From: Callorhinus ursinus
Lineage: Eukaryota > Chordata > Mammalia > Carnivora > Otariidae
Direction: 5' to 3'
Length of the DNA: 64,000 nt
NCBI RefSeq assembly: GCF_003265705.1
Contig: NW_020312848.1
Coordinates: 54,975,707-55,039,706 of the forward strand
Shown here piece after piece: positions 24,103 through 36,310 of this stretch (its first letter is position 1; each line of letters starts with the position of its first letter). A model generated the notes under the pieces. It did not search any database. It saw nothing but the letters and a program-made list of their open reading frames with translations, and was not told the origin of the DNA. Made by a program: the position numbers and the translations under genes.

Positions 24103-24310
24103 TAGCCAAAAGGAGAATTTCTCTGGCTCTACCCTACAAAGGCAAAGTCTTACACGATAAAATGTTATCACAAGAGTGATACCCCACCCATAATCTTTGC
24201 TATACTCTATTGGTTAGACGCAAAAGTTACAAATTCCAAGGGCATTCAAGGGAAGAAGACTATATAAGGGTATGGCTCATTAGGGGTCTATTAGGGTATG
24301 TCTTCCACAA

Positions 24311-26853
24311 AGACCATTCTTCCAAAGGAAATCTAAAGGCCTTTTTAGCTTCAAAACACTAAGATTAACTTTAATGTTTTTAAAAACCTAGCTAAAATAT
24401 GTCTTTCCCCTGGAAAATTTATTTCATCAACCCAACTCAACTCTTATCATTTCCTACATTGGATTTCTTCACCAATTATGTCCTATGTTCAGACTATATT
24501 ACATTGTACTAGTTAATGAATGCTAACAAGTGTGTTTATGAAGTTCCAGGTCTCTAATATATACAAACCTTAAACACATGAATGTCTAATTCTCTTATGA
24601 ATAATACTGTCAGAGAGGGAAACATTTTTCATCCTCCCTTCCTGTGCTCACTAACATACTCCCAATCTAAAAAATAGCAATTCCACATCTTGCATTATAA
24701 GACCAAACTGAGACAAAGGGGCAATGTAATGTGGTTGAAACACAAAGCAGTAGTCACTGACAGAGTAAGGATTAGCCCTCAACGTTTGCAATCCTTTATA
24801 CTTTGTTCATTCCATTAGGTCTTACTGTTTCCAATTAACTAGAAGAAATCTTTAAAGGAAGAAATGATCTTCAAAATAAAAATGAAAGCCTTAAGAATGC
24901 AGTCAGCACTAAAAGCTTCCAATGTACCATCTGGATGAATAATTCCATCTGGAGAGGTGGGGCTTTTTTCATTTTTAAATTTTCAGGGCAGGTCATTAGA
25001 TCACTTGCCTTTGTACAACTATGCATTAAAGAGGCAAGCTCCCCTGGACTAGAATTCTCAAGAGAATAGGAAATCAAGCTCAGTTTACAAGTCAGTTCTA
25101 TGTAGTTGCCTAAGCCTCAGAAGCAACTCTTTCAAGTTGATTCATTATTTGTTTTCAATATAGTCTCAACAAGTTAAAAAATAAATTTAAGTTTATGTAT
25201 TAATGCAATCTTATCTATAATTAATCCAATATGACTCAATTTGTTTGACAATAAAAGCCAATGAATTAATTCTCTTCCATCAATTTCTTGACCTTTTTCC
25301 TTCATATACTTGGGGGAAAAAACATGATGAAAAAATAATAAATTGTATGCCACACACAGGCATGGCTTGTAACATGCCAAGGCAAAAATGCAAGAAAAAT
25401 TTACTGAATATGATCCCTTTCCCAGGACAAAAATAGATTCTTGCAAATGGTATGAGAACATATTTCTGATGCTTCAGTAAAATGTCCACATTATTCAAGA
25501 AAAAATGTTAAAAGTTCTATCGTTGCCTCTGTAGAAGATTCTGGTCCCCAGTCACCAAACTCTGATATCCACAAACATCTGCCTCTACTCCAGCAGGTGG
25601 TCTCTCTGTTGTATGCAAGCAGCATGATAAAAGCTAGGCTGTGGGAACATAGGGATAGTATGAATACTAGTAGGTGCTGATCAGTGAGAAAACAGTGAAA
25701 TTCTTTACCTCCTTCCTCTTGTGTAGATAACAGCCATACAAAGATAATGGCAATATTAGCTTTTGTTACCGGCAAATCTCTGACCTGCTGTTGCCACTTT
25801 TGGGTTTGTTTTAAAACTTTTCATCATTTCAATTCATATAAAGCAAAGAATAAAAAAGGAAGTTTGCCATTTCTCATTTGATCAGTTATCCGAGAACAAA
25901 GTGAATTTCTTCAATATTGTAAGGTTCACATGGTGAACGCTAAAAGATCTTTTCAGGGAAACAGTGTTGGTTAAGTCCTTTGTTATATTATGAGCACATT
26001 TTAAAATAATAAAAATTATCTTTAATCCTGATTTAACATAATTTCTAATAAATTCAAACATATATTTGTTCTTCATTGAATTTCAATGTCAGTATTTTGT
26101 AAATGAAATAACAGTATTTTTCTAATTGGTTCTCAGCTTATTTTTTTTTTAATCATCAACTCTATGATACATTTTGGGAGTTCAGTGTAGGGAGTACACA
26201 CACATTGCATTCTTTTTTTTAAGTCCTCCTTAATGAATTCTTAATTACATTATTCAAAAGACCCATTATTCAGCATTCATCTCACTGCTAAATGAAAGTC
26301 TTTACCTGACATGTGAATGAAATGAGTCTAAATGCTTTCCATGCCACCTAGGGATTCTGAATAGACTTTTAGCTTCACGCAGCAATAGGCTTCATTTCTG
26401 TTTTAAATTTGTATGGATTGTTTTTAGAGATGGGAAGCTATGCAAGTCTACCAATCTGAGCCGCACTTGACTTCCATTGTGTTCTCAGACTTACTTTGGG
26501 CTAGAAAAACTGCAAACAAGGTCAAATGAGAGCTGAAAGCAAAACAAATGCTATACAAGATGTGATAAACCCTATAAAGATTTTATTTATTTGCTTGTTT
26601 ATTTTAACCCTGTAAAGATTTTAGATGAATGTTTGTATTACCTAAATCATTCATCTTTCAGATGAGTAAAGTGAATTTCCTAAGAGCTCCTTATAAATGT
26701 CCCTCATCATTTCTCATTATGGGGGAAAAAAATTGCTTAATACCAAAGAAATTAAAAGACCCTTCAAAAGATAACAAGACCTTTTTTTAAAAAAAAAAAA
26801 ACCTACTCATATTTTTTTCAACAGACTAATGCATAATGGTGGGGTTAAGCAAT
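24311..26853. other. Mostly single-copy DNA
   Basis: A MIR-like core may lie at about 24690-24800 (AAACTGAGACAAAGGGGCAA). A small direct-repeat structure at 26568-26623 is described as a finding. Open frames on both strands at 25170-25775 overlap each other and have no recognisable family. Confidence 0.4.
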
Positions 26854-26865
26854 AGTCTCAGGCTT

Positions 26866-27084
26866 GGGGCACCTGGGTGGCTCAGTCAGTTAAGCATCTG
26901 TCTTTGGTTCAAGTCATGATCTCAGAGTCTAGGATGGAGCCCTGCATTGGGTTTCCTGCTCAGCGGGGAGTCTGCTTTCCCCTTTCCCCTGGTGCCCCGC
27001 CCCCCGTCAGCTCATGAGCTCTGTTTCTCTCTCTGAAAAAGATAAATAAAACCTTAAAAAAAAAAGAAAAGAAAAGAAAGAAAG
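26866..27084 (+). mobile_element. CAN-SINE
   Basis: Full-length but diverged copy whose A tail has grown into AAAAGAAAAGAAAGAAAG. A perfect duplication AGTCTCAGGCTT lies at 26854-26865 and 27085-27096. Confidence 0.96.
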
Positions 27085-27096
27085 AGTCTCAGGCTT

Positions 27097-27968
27097 TATG
27101 TGCCTCTTACAGCCATATTTAAAAACTGAACCATAGTTACTTGTCTACTTATCAAGCAGTCCTCATATTTCCAAATGATACCCCAAGAAGGTATCTACCA
27201 AAAAGCTAAGCTAGATATGCAATAGTTCTGACTGGGCTCTAGAACTCCCTCTAGTTCTATAGAATGTAAGCAAACCTGTTGGAAATTGTAGGCTCAGTAA
27301 AAGCAAAGTTCATACTCTATAAAGAATTGGAAGCACAAATTCAAAATCTTTATTCTCCCTGTCCCCAGCTTCAGAAAAGAAAATTAGCAAGAGCATCTTA
27401 TAAGACAAGCTTACTTTTGCTTAGTTTTGTTTGGCTAGACTTGGTTTTGTTTTAACTTTCTAGTGTAAGAAACATAGCTGAAGATACCATTACTTGCTTT
27501 GCTAGGCTTGGGGTGTGTCTGTGTACATGTACATACAAACGCAAGCCCTATGTCACATTCAGCTGTGCATAGCTAACTGACTAAATGACTTCATATCCGT
27601 GCATCTAATATTAAGTTGATAGAAACATTAATGAAATCTTTTGGATCCCCAAGGCCATCTAAAAATATCATTCCTGGAGAAAGCATAAGATAACAGTTTA
27701 TGATTCAGGACTCTCTTTGTAGATAGGAGGATGATGGGCAGAAAAACACTTCATTTCTCTTCCACAACTGCTTTTATAATAACTGCCACTGTAGTCAAAG
27801 TTGGAGAACAAATTGTTCTGCAATTGCTGCATGGAGTGAAGAAAGTACACAGAGAAGAAATTTCAACATAAAATTACTCCAACACAGGAGGGTTGCCATA
27901 TCTTCAGGGGAAAATGTATTTTAATATTTCCATATTGATATTAACTGAAAATCTTAAAAATAAATAAT
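27097..27968. other. Single-copy DNA
   Basis: No gene or repeat recognised. 27600-27880 is repeat-free and of balanced composition and may be conserved, without direct proof. Confidence 0.4.
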
Positions 27969-27984
27969 AAATATACACATTTTT

Positions 27985-28184
27985 ATTTTATTTTTTAAAG
28001 ATTTTATTTATTTATTTGACAGAGAGAGAGAGAGAGAGTACAAGCAGGGGGAGCAGCAGTGGAAGGGGGAGAAGGAGGCTCTCTGCTGAGCAGGGAACCT
28101 GATCCAGGGCTCAAATCCAGGACCCTGGGATCATGACCTGAGCCGAAGGCAGACGCTTAAAGACTGAGCCACCCAGGTGCCCCT
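27985..28184 (-). mobile_element. CAN-SINE
   Basis: Inverted full-length copy. The 16-bp duplication is at 27969-27984 and 28185-28200, with one T/C difference (AAATAYACACATTTTT). Confidence 0.96.
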
Positions 28185-28640
28185 AAATACACACATTTTT
28201 TAAAGTCAATGTCTATACATTTTTAAAGAACAGAAAAAATGGCAGTCCATAACAAAATTATGAGATGTGTCAAAGAAATGGAACATCACTAATTCTGTAG
28301 AATTAGTGGAAAAGATTTACTTCTTTTCTATTTTTGATTAAAATCAAAATCTAAGATTTTGACTAAGATAATCAAAGTTCAAGATCACTACATCAATGCA
28401 GAGTCCAATCTTAAAACATATTTCTGATTGGCCAGAGGTGACACTAAAGTTATAACCTTGGAATTGCTCAGAATCCAATCCCTGTCTAATTGGAAAGAGG
28501 AGTGAAAAAGGTTAAGATCCCCTTTAAAATCAACCTCATTGTACTTCTTGCTAGAGAAGAATGCCCACTTCAAACTGGTCAGGCATTAGTTAATGAAACA
28601 CCTGGTGTTTTCTAACAGGAATTCAGTACATCTTAGTTAC

Positions 28641-28666
28641 AAAAAAAAAAAAAAAAAAAAAAAAAT
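28641..28666 (+). repeat. A26 run
   Basis: Uninterrupted run of 26 A with no SINE or L1 body on either side and no obvious direct repeats. Confidence 0.97.
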
Positions 28667-31600
28667 CAGCCTTTAGAATATATATAAACTATGAGAGGAA
28701 AGCCCACATTAATCCTCTCCTCTGATGGCCAACGTCTGGGAGTGCAGCTCATGGAGACTGCAGTCCCCCGTGCTCACTCAATGAGTTGCACCAATTGGGC
28801 ATCCTCTGCTGAGGACCTGAATCCACTCTAGCTCCTGGGGTTAGGAACCCTCAGAGCAAATGGCCAATCAATGGAAGACTTCTGGTGTGAATAAAGCTAG
28901 AGAATTTGAAAAGTAATCAAATGAGTCTAACCATAATAAACAAATTTATGTTTGGATGCAACCAGCAGGTAACTTAATAAAGCAACTAGGTGCTCTCAGC
29001 AACCAAGCCCATGAAGTAAAGATTAGCACATATCCTGTTTTCAAAGTAGGTGCTGCATCTGTTAGGAAATAAGTTCCATGGTAAAAGATGTGATTCTCTG
29101 TCAAGACAGCCCCTTTCATTTTACAGAAGAAAACATAGATCAGACTTCTCTCCCAGGGAGGGCATGTCCCCACAGCCTGGCTAGACTGTTTTATGTCTTG
29201 CTGCCCCCATTCCAATGCAGGTGGAAAATAGACCTTAAAAGAAGCAGACAAAGAACTTGCCAAGCTTCCGCCCACGACATATGCACGTTTGTAGAAAATA
29301 AAAGGTGTGTTTAGGGGGAAAATTGAGACTGTTTAAGTTAAGAGTGCTGAGGGAATGAGTAAGCCCTGGCTTGGTGCCTGACAGTTTACAAGGCCCTGCA
29401 CAATTATTTTTTCATCTGAAGTGCAAAAATCCATATTTTTCTCTGCTACTGCCAGGAAAAAATATCCTAGTAAAGCTTATGAATAATATTTAAAAATGAA
29501 AGCAGCAACAACTGTTTAATCATCTCGTTTCTTCTTATAAAGGCCAATGTTACTTAAAATCCCACTCAGGGCCACTGTAAACATCAACTGTTGTTTACCA
29601 GATATAACTTAATATTTTAGAAATGTCATTTTATTATATTTAAACGAGGTAATTTGCAATTCCCTGCACCATTATAGGTGTCTCTTTTTGAGCCCCTTTA
29701 AAAAGGAAATTCATTAAATAGAAACACAGTGTTTTTTATGTGATAAAGTCATTTATTTTTAAGCAATCTATGCTGCACTTTAACCTTCTGAGTACTTACC
29801 TTTTAGGTATCTATTAGAGGGAGTAACTTCATGGAAGGATATTTAAACTCTCATACTAATACTGATAAACAGGATTAAGAAAATGAGACTCCTTTCATAA
29901 AGGCATTCCTTCCAAATATGATTAACATTTTCTCCCCCTCGTGAAAAATAATAGTCATTTCCTGCTTGTACTTTTCATTTCAATTAAATAATCTTTAGTA
30001 TTTTATAGAGAGAAAAGTGTTTTTTTGTTTTTTGTTTTTGTTTTGTCACTAGTGAGCATGTGAACTTCATCCTAATCTGATAACACTGGCGTATAACATG
30101 CTAGTATAGTGCAAACTAGCACTGAAGCTTGCTTCCTGTTTTTGGTGGCACTTATTCTATATTATCATGCTCTTATATTTGGGATAGTTAAAAAAATTTG
30201 TTTCAAGTAGGCTAAGTATGTTTAATTAAATTATTTTCCAGATTGTTTCTAAACCCTAATCCCACCAACTCTGGGGTATTTACAATCCTTACAACATTTC
30301 TGCAATTTATTCTGAAGCTTCTATGAAGTCATAAGGTAGGAGTGTGAGTTTCTCAGAGTCATTAATGTGTTAAAGGAGATGTACGCCAGAGGTGATCCTT
30401 AAAATTTAAACTTAGAATTATCGATAGCTATAAAAGCACTCGCTCAAAACCACCTAACCTTCTTAGCTGGTTAAAAGAGTATAATCCTCTCAGTTATTAG
30501 AAGACCTTTGAAGTGAAACACAGAAACTCAGCCCTTCTGCCTGTTTTTAAAATTCTCCTTGACTATAGACTAAATCACAGGGCAGTGTGGGCTTAGCCCC
30601 ATCTGCATGGTGAGCAGCGAATTACTTTACTTGAACTTTGCTCCAGTCAAGACATTTTCGGGCTTATAAATCTTGAATCCATCTAAATTCACCTTAAATT
30701 AGCCTTGCAAAAACATACTCCAAACTCCAGTTGTCAGCCTGGTGGCTTTTGGCCAGATGCCACTCAGCAGCTGAAACACTGATTAATTGTCATCTTCTCT
30801 TTCTTTTTTTTTTTTTTGTCTTAGACACAATTTTTAAGGAGAAAGAATATGCAAGCTATTATAATGTGGAGAATTATAGCTGAATAATGGTACTGTTATC
30901 AGGTACATTTTATATTTAAAATATATGTGATGAAAACAGAGAGCTAGGCAGCCTAGCCATGTATACAATAATGCCATCCACTGCACAAGGAATCTGGGGC
31001 TAGGCCAGGGGTTTGGCTAAGTCATGCCAAGATACAACAGATTGTTCAATTTTCCAGCAAATAGAAACAAAATACTAGTTTCAGAAGGTGTACTCAACAA
31101 ACACTTCCCAATGTGTTTCTGATTTGTGGTCAGAATGTTTTTACTGCTGGTGCCCTGCACTTTTGAGACATTTATTTCCTAAAAGAAAGATTCCTTTCTA
31201 TAAACCTCAACTGTCTGTTTTTCAAAGCAATTTAAAATCAAACACACAAATAAAATTCTTAACATATGGAAACCTTCATATAGGGCCTTACGTATTCAAA
31301 GTTAAAATTGTTTTATAAACTGTAATGCTTTACAGATGAAAATACAGAGAGGATGACTGTTTTTAGCACTAATGCTTTCTGACAGCGTTAAACCTTGTTT
31401 TAGTAATTGACATCAAAATGTTTGGTGGTTTTAAATGGACCATTAATAAAAATGGCATGTTTTAAGTTTTTTAGAAATTGTACTTAATACTGTGAAGTGC
31501 GATAAAATTGCAAATGTAATACTGCGCTTTTACTATTTAAAAAAAATCCTCATAACAAAACAACTCTCATTCTCTCCCATAATTTCTCTAAAAGAACTTC

Positions 31601-31844
31601 TGAAACTCAAAGGGAGGAAACATGTCCTCATCCACCCTCAGACTATGTACAGAAATGGACCTTTTGCCATTTCCTTGTTTGGAAAAAGACAAAATAACAA
31701 AAGAAGAAAAAACAAAAACAAAATTGGCATTTCCTGCCACGAGAACTCTAGAAGGCTGCTGAATCCAACTGGATCCCATGAAACCAAGAAAATATAATTA
31801 AAGGTCACTATAATGAACTGGGAGGTATATATCAGAAAACATGA
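28667..31844. other. Single-copy DNA, no gene supported
   Basis: No repeats recognised over about 3.2 kb apart from a T12 run at about 30807-30818. Opposed open frames at 28946-29314 overlap and have no family resemblance. 29500-29720 and 30590-30830 have the texture of conserved noncoding DNA, which is inference. Confidence 0.4.
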
Positions 31845-31990
31845 ATTTTGGTACCACCTCTGCCATAAATCTTATTGCATCCAAGAAACCACTAAAATTT
31901 CTCTGAGACTTAACAAACTTATCTGCAAAGTGAAAATAGTACTATTTACTCTGCCAAAGTAGAAAGACTATTGGGACAAGCTCATAAAAT
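31845..31990 (+). repeat. MIR fragment
   Basis: ACCACCTCTGCCATAAATCT, TTCTCTGAGACTTAACAAAC, TTATCTGCAAAGTGAAAATA and GACAAGCTCATAAAATACTG follow the MIR core order with substitutions. Confidence 0.6.
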
Positions 31991-32034
31991 ACTGTATGTG
32001 AAAAATCTTCAAACTGGAAGGCAAAAATTATTCC

Positions 32035-32510
32035 ATTCTATTTAGTTCAACAAGCATCTACTGAGTACTGATTAGTTCTCATCCACAATGCATGGAAGAG
32101 AATAAATAAATATGAAAGTTACAAATCTTATCTCTGTGAAAATTTTAAAGAATGAATTGGAAGAAAGTAGAAAATGGGATGAAGTTGGGCTAGAGAGCCA
32201 TTTGGTTCAAAGAAAACAATTTGAGAAACAAAATGAGGGCAGGAAACAGCAGTGTTTCTAGAACTTCAAGTGATCCAGCAATGCAATATGAGGATCAGTT
32301 GGTAAACAGAAACAAATGTTTGGCTTACAGTATGCAAATGAACAATGTAAAAGGTTGTCATTTGTTCACTCAACAAATACCTATTAATGCCTGTCATGAG
32401 ATAGGAACTATACTGGTCACTTAGTAAACAGAGGTGACACAGAGAGACCTATAGGATAGGCTCTAACTTCACTGTACTAACAGTCCAGAGTAAGAGATCT
32501 TAGACCTGAC
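32035..32510 (-). repeat. L2 3' end fragments
   Basis: Two tracts (32035-32150 and 32360-32510) each begin with the reverse complement of the L2 terminus (TTCAACAAGCATCTACTGAG; TCACTCAACAAATACCTATT) followed by words like GGAACTATACTGG and ACAGAGGTGACA. They may be separate insertions or one broken element. Confidence 0.65.
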
Positions 32511-32980
32511 TAAGCAGGAAACTGGCAAGGTATAACTCACATTATATAGAGACTACTCTAGCATCAGTGTACCAGGTAGGTTCCAAGAAATAAAAAATGG
32601 AGATTTATGTTAGTTGCATGGGTCTTTCCTTCCAGTGCCTCTGGCTCCTCCTTGCTCCCTTCGTACTTTGTTCCTCAGCCTTTGATTATCTTAATAGGAA
32701 TAATGAGACAAATCTGCCATAGTGGATGTGATGAAGACAACAAAAAGGATTTACTTAGGAAACGGGTAAAACATTTGGTAGTTCTACAGGAGTCAGGGGA
32801 TAAACACAGGAGGTAAGAACCACTGGGTCATATTTTGAAAAGTTTAAGTTAGAAATTGAGAGATTGGGAAGGCAGAAATTTGGGGATGAATAGCTGCCAT
32901 CCATACAAAGAATACTGAGAGAAGAAGAGATGAAAAATAAATATTTAAATGGTTTAAAGACATGAAAACAGCAGTCCTGA

Positions 32981-33159
32981 GGCGCCTGGGTGGCTCAGTC
33001 GGTTAAGCGGCTGCCTTCAGCTCAGGTCATGATCCTGGAGTCCCGGAATCAAGTCCCACATCGGGCTCCCTGCTCAGCAGGGAGTCTGCTTCTCCCTCTG
33101 ACCCTCTTCCCTCTCATGCTCTCTCTCAAATAAATAAATAAAATCTTTAAAAAAAAAAA
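32981..33159 (+). mobile_element. CAN-SINE
   Basis: Full-length 'TGACCCTCTTCC' subtype. The 17-bp duplication GAAAACAGYAGTCCTGA is at 32964-32980 and 33160-33176 with one transition. Confidence 0.97.
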
Positions 33160-33420
33160 GAAAACAGTAGTCCTGATTATTCTAAATTTTTACCAGAAAA
33201 ACAAAGACGCATGGTGGAGATGATTTTGAAATTGAAAATGTGGTATGTGGGAGAATGCACAGCTCAGAAATCGGGGTTTCAGGCTGAGACCCAGACATAT
33301 GTGTTCACTAGATTGAAAAGAAGTATAAAAAAAAGTCCTTGGGAATTTACGTTAGTCAATAAATACTGAGGTACTTTAGAGATACAAAAAGAGATCCTAC
33401 TGTCAAGGAGCCTACATTTT

Positions 33421-33608
33421 CTTTTTATTAAAGATTTTCATTTATTTGAGAGAGTGCAAGAGCACAAGTTGGTGGGGGAAGGCAGGGGGAGAGGGAGAAG
33501 CAGACTCCCCACTGAGCAGGGAACTGGACACTGGGCTCAATCCCAGGACCCAAGATCACGAGCTGAGCCAAAGGCAGATGCTTAATCGAATGAACCACCC
33601 AGGGGCCC
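33421..33608 (-). mobile_element. CAN-SINE in L2
   Basis: Inverted copy. The 17-bp duplication CAAGGAGYCTACATTTT is at 33404-33420 and 33609-33625 with one transition. Its open frame is incidental. Confidence 0.97.
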
Positions 33609-34128
33609 CAAGGAGTCTACATTTTAATAGGACTGACAGATGTAACATTTTTATAAAAATATAGAATAGTTTCAAGTACTATTAAGTAAACAAAACAGAA
33701 AAATATGGAATCTTCTCTAGCTAAAGTAGTTGGAGAAGACTTCTCTGAAGATATACTTTCTGAACTTAGTGTTGAATAATGAGATGACAGCAAATCATCC
33801 CACAAAGAAAAGCAGGAGGACACAAGGCTAAAATACAAAAACCCTGGGATAGTGAATATTTGAGGAACACAAGGAAGGCCTGCGTGGCCAGAATGTACTG
33901 AATAAAGGAAATGAGGTCAAAGATGTAGGCAAAAGCCAGATAGTACAATCTTAGAGGTCACAGGAAAGAGTTTAGGTTTCCTCCTGGCTATCATGCGAAT
34001 CACTGGTGAGTTTTATGTGAGAAATGACATCTATTCTGTTTTAGAAAGAGAACTCTGGCTTCTATGTGGATAAGCTTCTGGCGGTGGAGGTTGGGGTTGG
34101 GGATAGGGTTTGTAAAAACAGCAAACTG

Positions 34129-34290
34129 GGGGCACCTGGGTGGCTCAGATGATTAAGCATCTGCCTTCAGCTCAGGGTCCTGGGATGGAGTCCCGCATCG
34201 GGCTCCCTGCTCCTTGGGAGCCTGCTTCTCCCTCTGCCTCTCTCTCTCTGTCTCTCATGAATAGATAAATAAAATCTTCAAAAAAAAAAA
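34129..34290 (+). mobile_element. CAN-SINE in L2, short variant
   Basis: Perfect 15-bp duplication AAAAACAGCAAACTG at 34114-34128 and 34291-34305. The body lacks the GGTCATGATCC box (it reads CAGCTCAGGGTCCTGGGATG) and ends CTCTCATGAATAGATAAATA, a tail form commoner in canid SINEs than in the other copies here. Confidence 0.96.
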
Positions 34291-34830
34291 AAAAACAGCA
34301 AACTGTTTAAAGGCCATTTGGGCAATATAAGCTAGTGACTGAAGGGAGGAACATGTTGGGAAGTGAAGGTGTGAAATGCGAATCAAGAGTTTTGTGATGG
34401 CATGATAAACTGATATGCCTATCAGACATTTATATGAGGAAGTCAAAACTAAAGGGAAAGGTCTGGGAGAGAGAAATAAATCTGAACATCATCAGCACAG
34501 AGATGTTACTTGAAGCAAGCCTATATAAAAAGGAAAAGGTGAAGAACAGAGCCCTGCACAATTTTAACATTTAAAAGTCTGGCATGGAAAGAGAAACAAG
34601 AAAAGAAAATTGAGGAAAAGCAACCCTGAACAGAAAATGTATTAAGAGTAAAGGAACAGTCAAATAGTTAATATACTGATAAGAGGTCAATAAAAATTTT
34701 TAAAAATATATCATTACTTTTGCAAGATGAGGACAATTGGTGACATTGATAAAACTCATTTAGTATTGTAATGAGAATGAGTGAGGAGGGCTGAGTGAAT
34801 AGCAGGAGTAGTGACACAGCATAAAGGCTC

Positions 34831-35938
34831 CTCGCCTGCCATTCTCTCTCTAAAAAGGGTTTAACCCCATTGAAAGAAATTCTTCCACTCATATGTGCCC
34901 TGGATGCCATCTGTTATCTTCTCTTGTACTTTACCCCTATAATATTCCCCTTTTACTCCTGGGATCTTAGAAGATCACTAAACTTTCTCTCCCTTCTTGC
35001 TGAAGTTCTTTATAGTAATAGTTTATAAAAATTTGGTTATTAGTAAAAAAAAAAAAAAGCATTCTTATTAGCAGAATATGGCTTAATTTTCACCAATCTT
35101 AAAATATTTCCCTTAATCCTACCTCCCCATTACAGTCATTGCCCAAATTTTCTACTTTCCTTCATATCCAAATTATAAGATGAAAATTGTTTTTTAACCT
35201 ACATCAAATATATCAAAAATGTATTAAAAGACTACAATTACCCTTAGAAGGAGGGCAGTAACATGATCCCTTAGAGACTTTGTATCCACTATGGGGGTCA
35301 GGCAGGCTGCAGAACTGGAATAGATTAATTGTTAACATAAACATGGGGTTAGGAATTCACAGGGATCACCATGCCAAGGACCAGAGAAAAAACAATGTAC
35401 TTCCTGATTAGAATATACTCTTGTAATTCCATAGAAATAGCAGTCATCAGAGGCAGAGGAAATGTTGGCACCTGAAGTAAGCACCCAAAAGACCCAGCAC
35501 TGGAGATTATTCATGGACTCAAGGCCACCAGGATCTCCATTATGGTGGCTGATTGTCATGTGGTAATTATAAATCAGAGCAGAGAATGCCTGAAACTCCT
35601 GTGTTAAATTCCTAACCAGGCACAAATCAGCAAGAAAAATGCTTAACTTTCTTTAAAAAATCGGTTTTGACAGACCACACACCAGGAAATCAAAATAGTT
35701 TGGAACAGGTCCTTCTGCGAGGATCTGTAGTAAAAAATTGAAGTCTTGTCTTCCATCTTAAATTTGAGCAACCGCTACTTGCACTACTGGTGAAGTTTGT
35801 TAATCAGCATTAAGTTGGATAAAAGACAACCACAGCTGCCCTCCAGAATGGAAATGGGAACGATGAAGTGCTTCAGGTATGCTTCAGCCTCTAAGAATAA
35901 GCCCCTCAGCAGGAGAGTTTACAGGAGATATAATCAAG
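34831..35938. other. Single-copy DNA
   Basis: Nothing recognised beyond an A15 run at about 35044-35058. Confidence 0.45.
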
Positions 35939-35939
35939 T

Positions 35940-36310
35940 GTCTTAGTCCTTTCAGGCTACTATAACAAAGTACAATCAACTGAGCAGGCTCATAAACAAC
36001 AACAAAAAAAAATTTATTTCTCACAGTTCTGGAGGCAGGAAGTCTAAGATCACAGTGCCAGCACGGTCCAGGTCTAGTGAGAACCTTCTTCCAGTCTGCA
36101 GACTGCTCCTTACATGGAAAAAAGACAGCAATGGAGCCTTCTGGAGTCTTTTTATAAGGGCACTCATCACATTCATGAGGGCTCCACCCTTGTGCCCTAA
36201 TTACCTCCCAAAGGCCTCATAATTACCTCATAAAGGCCTCCTAATACCATCACTGGAGATTAAGAGTTCAATTTATGAATTTCAATAAACATTCAATCCA
36301 CTGCAGATTT
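35940..36310 (-). mobile_element. MLT1-type MaLR LTR
   Basis: Reverse-strand LTR. The plus strand reads TCAGGCTACTATAACAAAGT, TTTATTTCTCACAGTTCTGG, TTTTTATAAGGGCACTCATC, GAGGGCTCCACCCTTGTGCC and TAATACCATCACTGGAGATT, the reverse-complement landmarks of this family. The polyadenylation signal (AATAAATTT in sense) is retained. The bases 36174-36235 contain an imperfect local repeat of CTCATAATTACCTC. Confidence 0.85.

Larger units (their letters stand above)
23171..24310 (-). mobile_element. Old interspersed repeat split by an LTR
   Basis: Two halves (23171-23450 and 24103-24310) of one mammal-wide repeat. The left half reads AACAGCTTAAAACAACACAC, TTTATTATCATACAGCTTCC and CTTCCAAGCTCATTTAAAGC. 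The right half reads ACTCTATTGGTTAGACGCAA and GGGAAGAAGACTATATAAGG. They rejoin in the normal order if 23451-24102 is removed. I cannot name the class with certainty; MLT1-like or an old L1 end are possible. Confidence 0.65.
33345..34830 (-). mobile_element. L2 element, interrupted by two SINEs
   Basis: Reverse-strand L2: AATAAATACTGAGGTACTTT, CAAGGAGCCTACATTTT, GGCCTGCGTGGCCAGAATGT, AGAGAACTCTGGCTTCTATG, CATCATCAGCACAGAGATG and GAACAGAGCCCTGCACAATT appear in the order known for L2. SINEs at 33421-33608 and 34129-34290 split it. Confidence 0.82.

Noticed and set aside
28946..29314. Opposed 109- and 78-codon open frames
   Set aside because: They overlap on opposite strands, lack recognisable domains and show no promoter or splice context.
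33446..33664. tRNA-like motifs in SINE heads (A-box and B-box)
   Set aside because: All such heads belong to SINE copies; none folds into or retains a full tRNA, so no functional tRNA gene is called.
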